Source of the DNA: SZUA-448 sp964602475
GTDB lineage: Bacteria; Bacillota; Clostridia; Lachnospirales; Lachnospiraceae
Direction: 5' to 3'
DNA length: 15,721 nucleotides
Assembly (NCBI GenBank): GCA_964602475.1
Contig: CAZRRN010000058.1
Location: forward strand, 1 to 15,721
The notes beneath the pieces are model-generated. The model saw only the letters and a program-made list of their open reading frames with translations. It ran no database searches and was not told the DNA's origin. Below, one piece after another: positions 14,954-15,721 of the stretch. The position numbers and the translations under genes are program-made. Position 1 is the stretch's first letter. Each line of letters opens with the position of its first letter.

Positions 14954-15721
14954 ATGTATCATTCAATAAGTAAACACTTTTTTTCGTGTCATCGTGATAG
15001 TATAAAAATTCGAGGAACCGTTTTTGTGCCTGATAGAAATCAGGGAGAGCAATTACCAATCGCAATTATTTGTCATGAGTTTATGGCAAATCAATTGTTT
15101 TCTTATCCTTATGCGAAAGCTCTTGCAAGATGTGGGTATGCTGCTTTTTGCTTTGATTTTTGTGGCGGCGGACTGATATGTTCTAGTCAGGGAAGTAGCC
15201 GAGATATGTCTGTTGTGACTGAAATCGCTGATTTGAAAGCAGTAATCCAGCATGCAAAAGCTCAGGACTATACGGATGAGAGTACACTGCTTCTAATGGG
15301 ATGCAGTCAGGGAGGGCTGGTAGCGGCACTTACTGCAACTGAAATGAATCGGAGCGTAAGTGGTCTGATTTTACAATATCCGGCTCTCTGTATTCCTGAT
15401 GCTGCAAGAAAGGGGGAGATGCTGTGGCTGAAGTTTGATCCAACAAATATTCCGGAAAAAATGCATTCAGGTCCGATGCGACTTGGTCGGAGGTATGCTG
15501 CAGACGTGCTGAATATTGATGTTTTTCAAACAATCCCACGGTATACCGGAAAAGTGCTGATACTCCATGGAACTCAGGATACTATCGCTGATATTGCGGA
15601 TTCACGCAAGGCCTTCAAAGTCTATCGGGAAACAGGAGCTGATGCCCGATTTAAGACTATTTCGGGCGGTAAACATATCTTCCGCAAGCCTGCGCATATC
15701 AAGCAGGCAAAGAGTATAATT
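14954..15721 (+). CDS. Alpha/beta hydrolase, cinnamoyl/feruloyl-esterase-like (partial at right edge)
   Basis: The frame is open for 256 codons to the last base of the window, so the C-terminus is missing. AIICHEFMANQ (residues 37-47) is the oxyanion segment, FCFDFCGGG follows, and S118 in LMGCSQGGL is the nucleophile. LILQYPALCIPDAARKGEMLWLKFDPTNIPE, LGRRYAADV and IPRYTGKVLILHGTQDTIADI supply the acid Asp, and ISGGKHIF supplies the His. This pattern matches clostridial S9-like/cinnamoyl esterase hydrolases (Est1E and LJ0536 relatives). Relatives usually have HGF in the oxyanion segment; here it is H41-E42-F43. An in-frame ATG at 14930 would add eight residues, but 14954 has AGGG 5 nt upstream. 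It lies 29 bp after the GH78 gene in the same run. A phenolic-ester role is inferred. Confidence 0.85.
   Translation, partial: MYHSISKHFFSCHRDSIKIRGTVFVPDRNQGEQLPIAIICHEFMANQLFSYPYAKALARCGYAAFCFDFCGGGLICSSQGSSRDMSVVTEIADLKAVIQHAKAQDYTDESTLLLMGCSQGGLVAALTATEMNRSVSGLILQYPALCIPDAARKGEMLWLKFDPTNIPEKMHSGPMRLGRRYAADVLNIDVFQTIPRYTGKVLILHGTQDTIADIADSRKAFKVYRETGADARFKTISGGKHIFRKPAHIKQAKSII

Noticed and set aside
1..15721. CRISPR arrays, tRNA/rRNA genes, riboswitches and insertion sequences.
   Set aside because: No regularly spaced repeats, no tRNA-like cloverleaf or rRNA sequence, no transposase frame and no recognisable riboswitch core were seen by eye.

Overview
The window is AT-rich DNA with strong Shine-Dalgarno sequences (AGGAGG-like), short spacers, overlapping genes and protein sequences typical of Clostridia. 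A gut Lachnospiraceae-type anaerobe is the most likely source. That taxonomic reading is an inference from protein style, because no rRNA or other marker is present.

The left part (1-1228) is a small accessory patch. It holds the N-terminus of a membrane-anchored protein on the minus strand (cut by the window edge), a divergent TetR-family regulator, and a degraded fragment of a VirD4/TraG-type conjugation coupling protein carrying an internal TAG. The 202 bp between the first two genes contains two good opposing promoters and three copies of the heptamer TGGTACA.

The rest (1229-15721) looks like one regulated carbohydrate-utilisation locus. An AraC-family regulator (minus strand) diverges from a long plus-strand run of nine genes. 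These are GPH symporter 1, a domain-inverted GH3 glycosidase, a tannase/feruloyl-esterase family hydrolase, a beta-lactamase-fold serine hydrolase, an MBL-fold metallohydrolase, GPH symporter 2, a GFSAGG alpha/beta hydrolase, a GH78 alpha-L-rhamnosidase, and a cinnamoyl-esterase-like hydrolase that runs off the right edge. Gaps are -23 to +72 bp and no terminator is visible, so the set is probably one operon. The AraC/symporter intergenic region carries AGCAA(A/G)AT(A/T)AT half-sites laid out like araI1-I2 plus an extra upstream copy.

No encoded enzyme has a visible signal peptide, and the only transporters are two cation symporters for small glycosides. The simplest model is therefore import of intact small glycosides followed by cytoplasmic removal of ester groups, rhamnose and a beta-linked sugar. 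Acylated rhamnosyl-glucosides of plant phenolics (for example caffeoylated phenylethanoid glycosides or acylated flavonoid rhamnoglycosides) fit this enzyme set. The substrate is an inference. No rhamnose isomerase, kinase or aldolase genes are present in the window, so the released sugars must be catabolised elsewhere.
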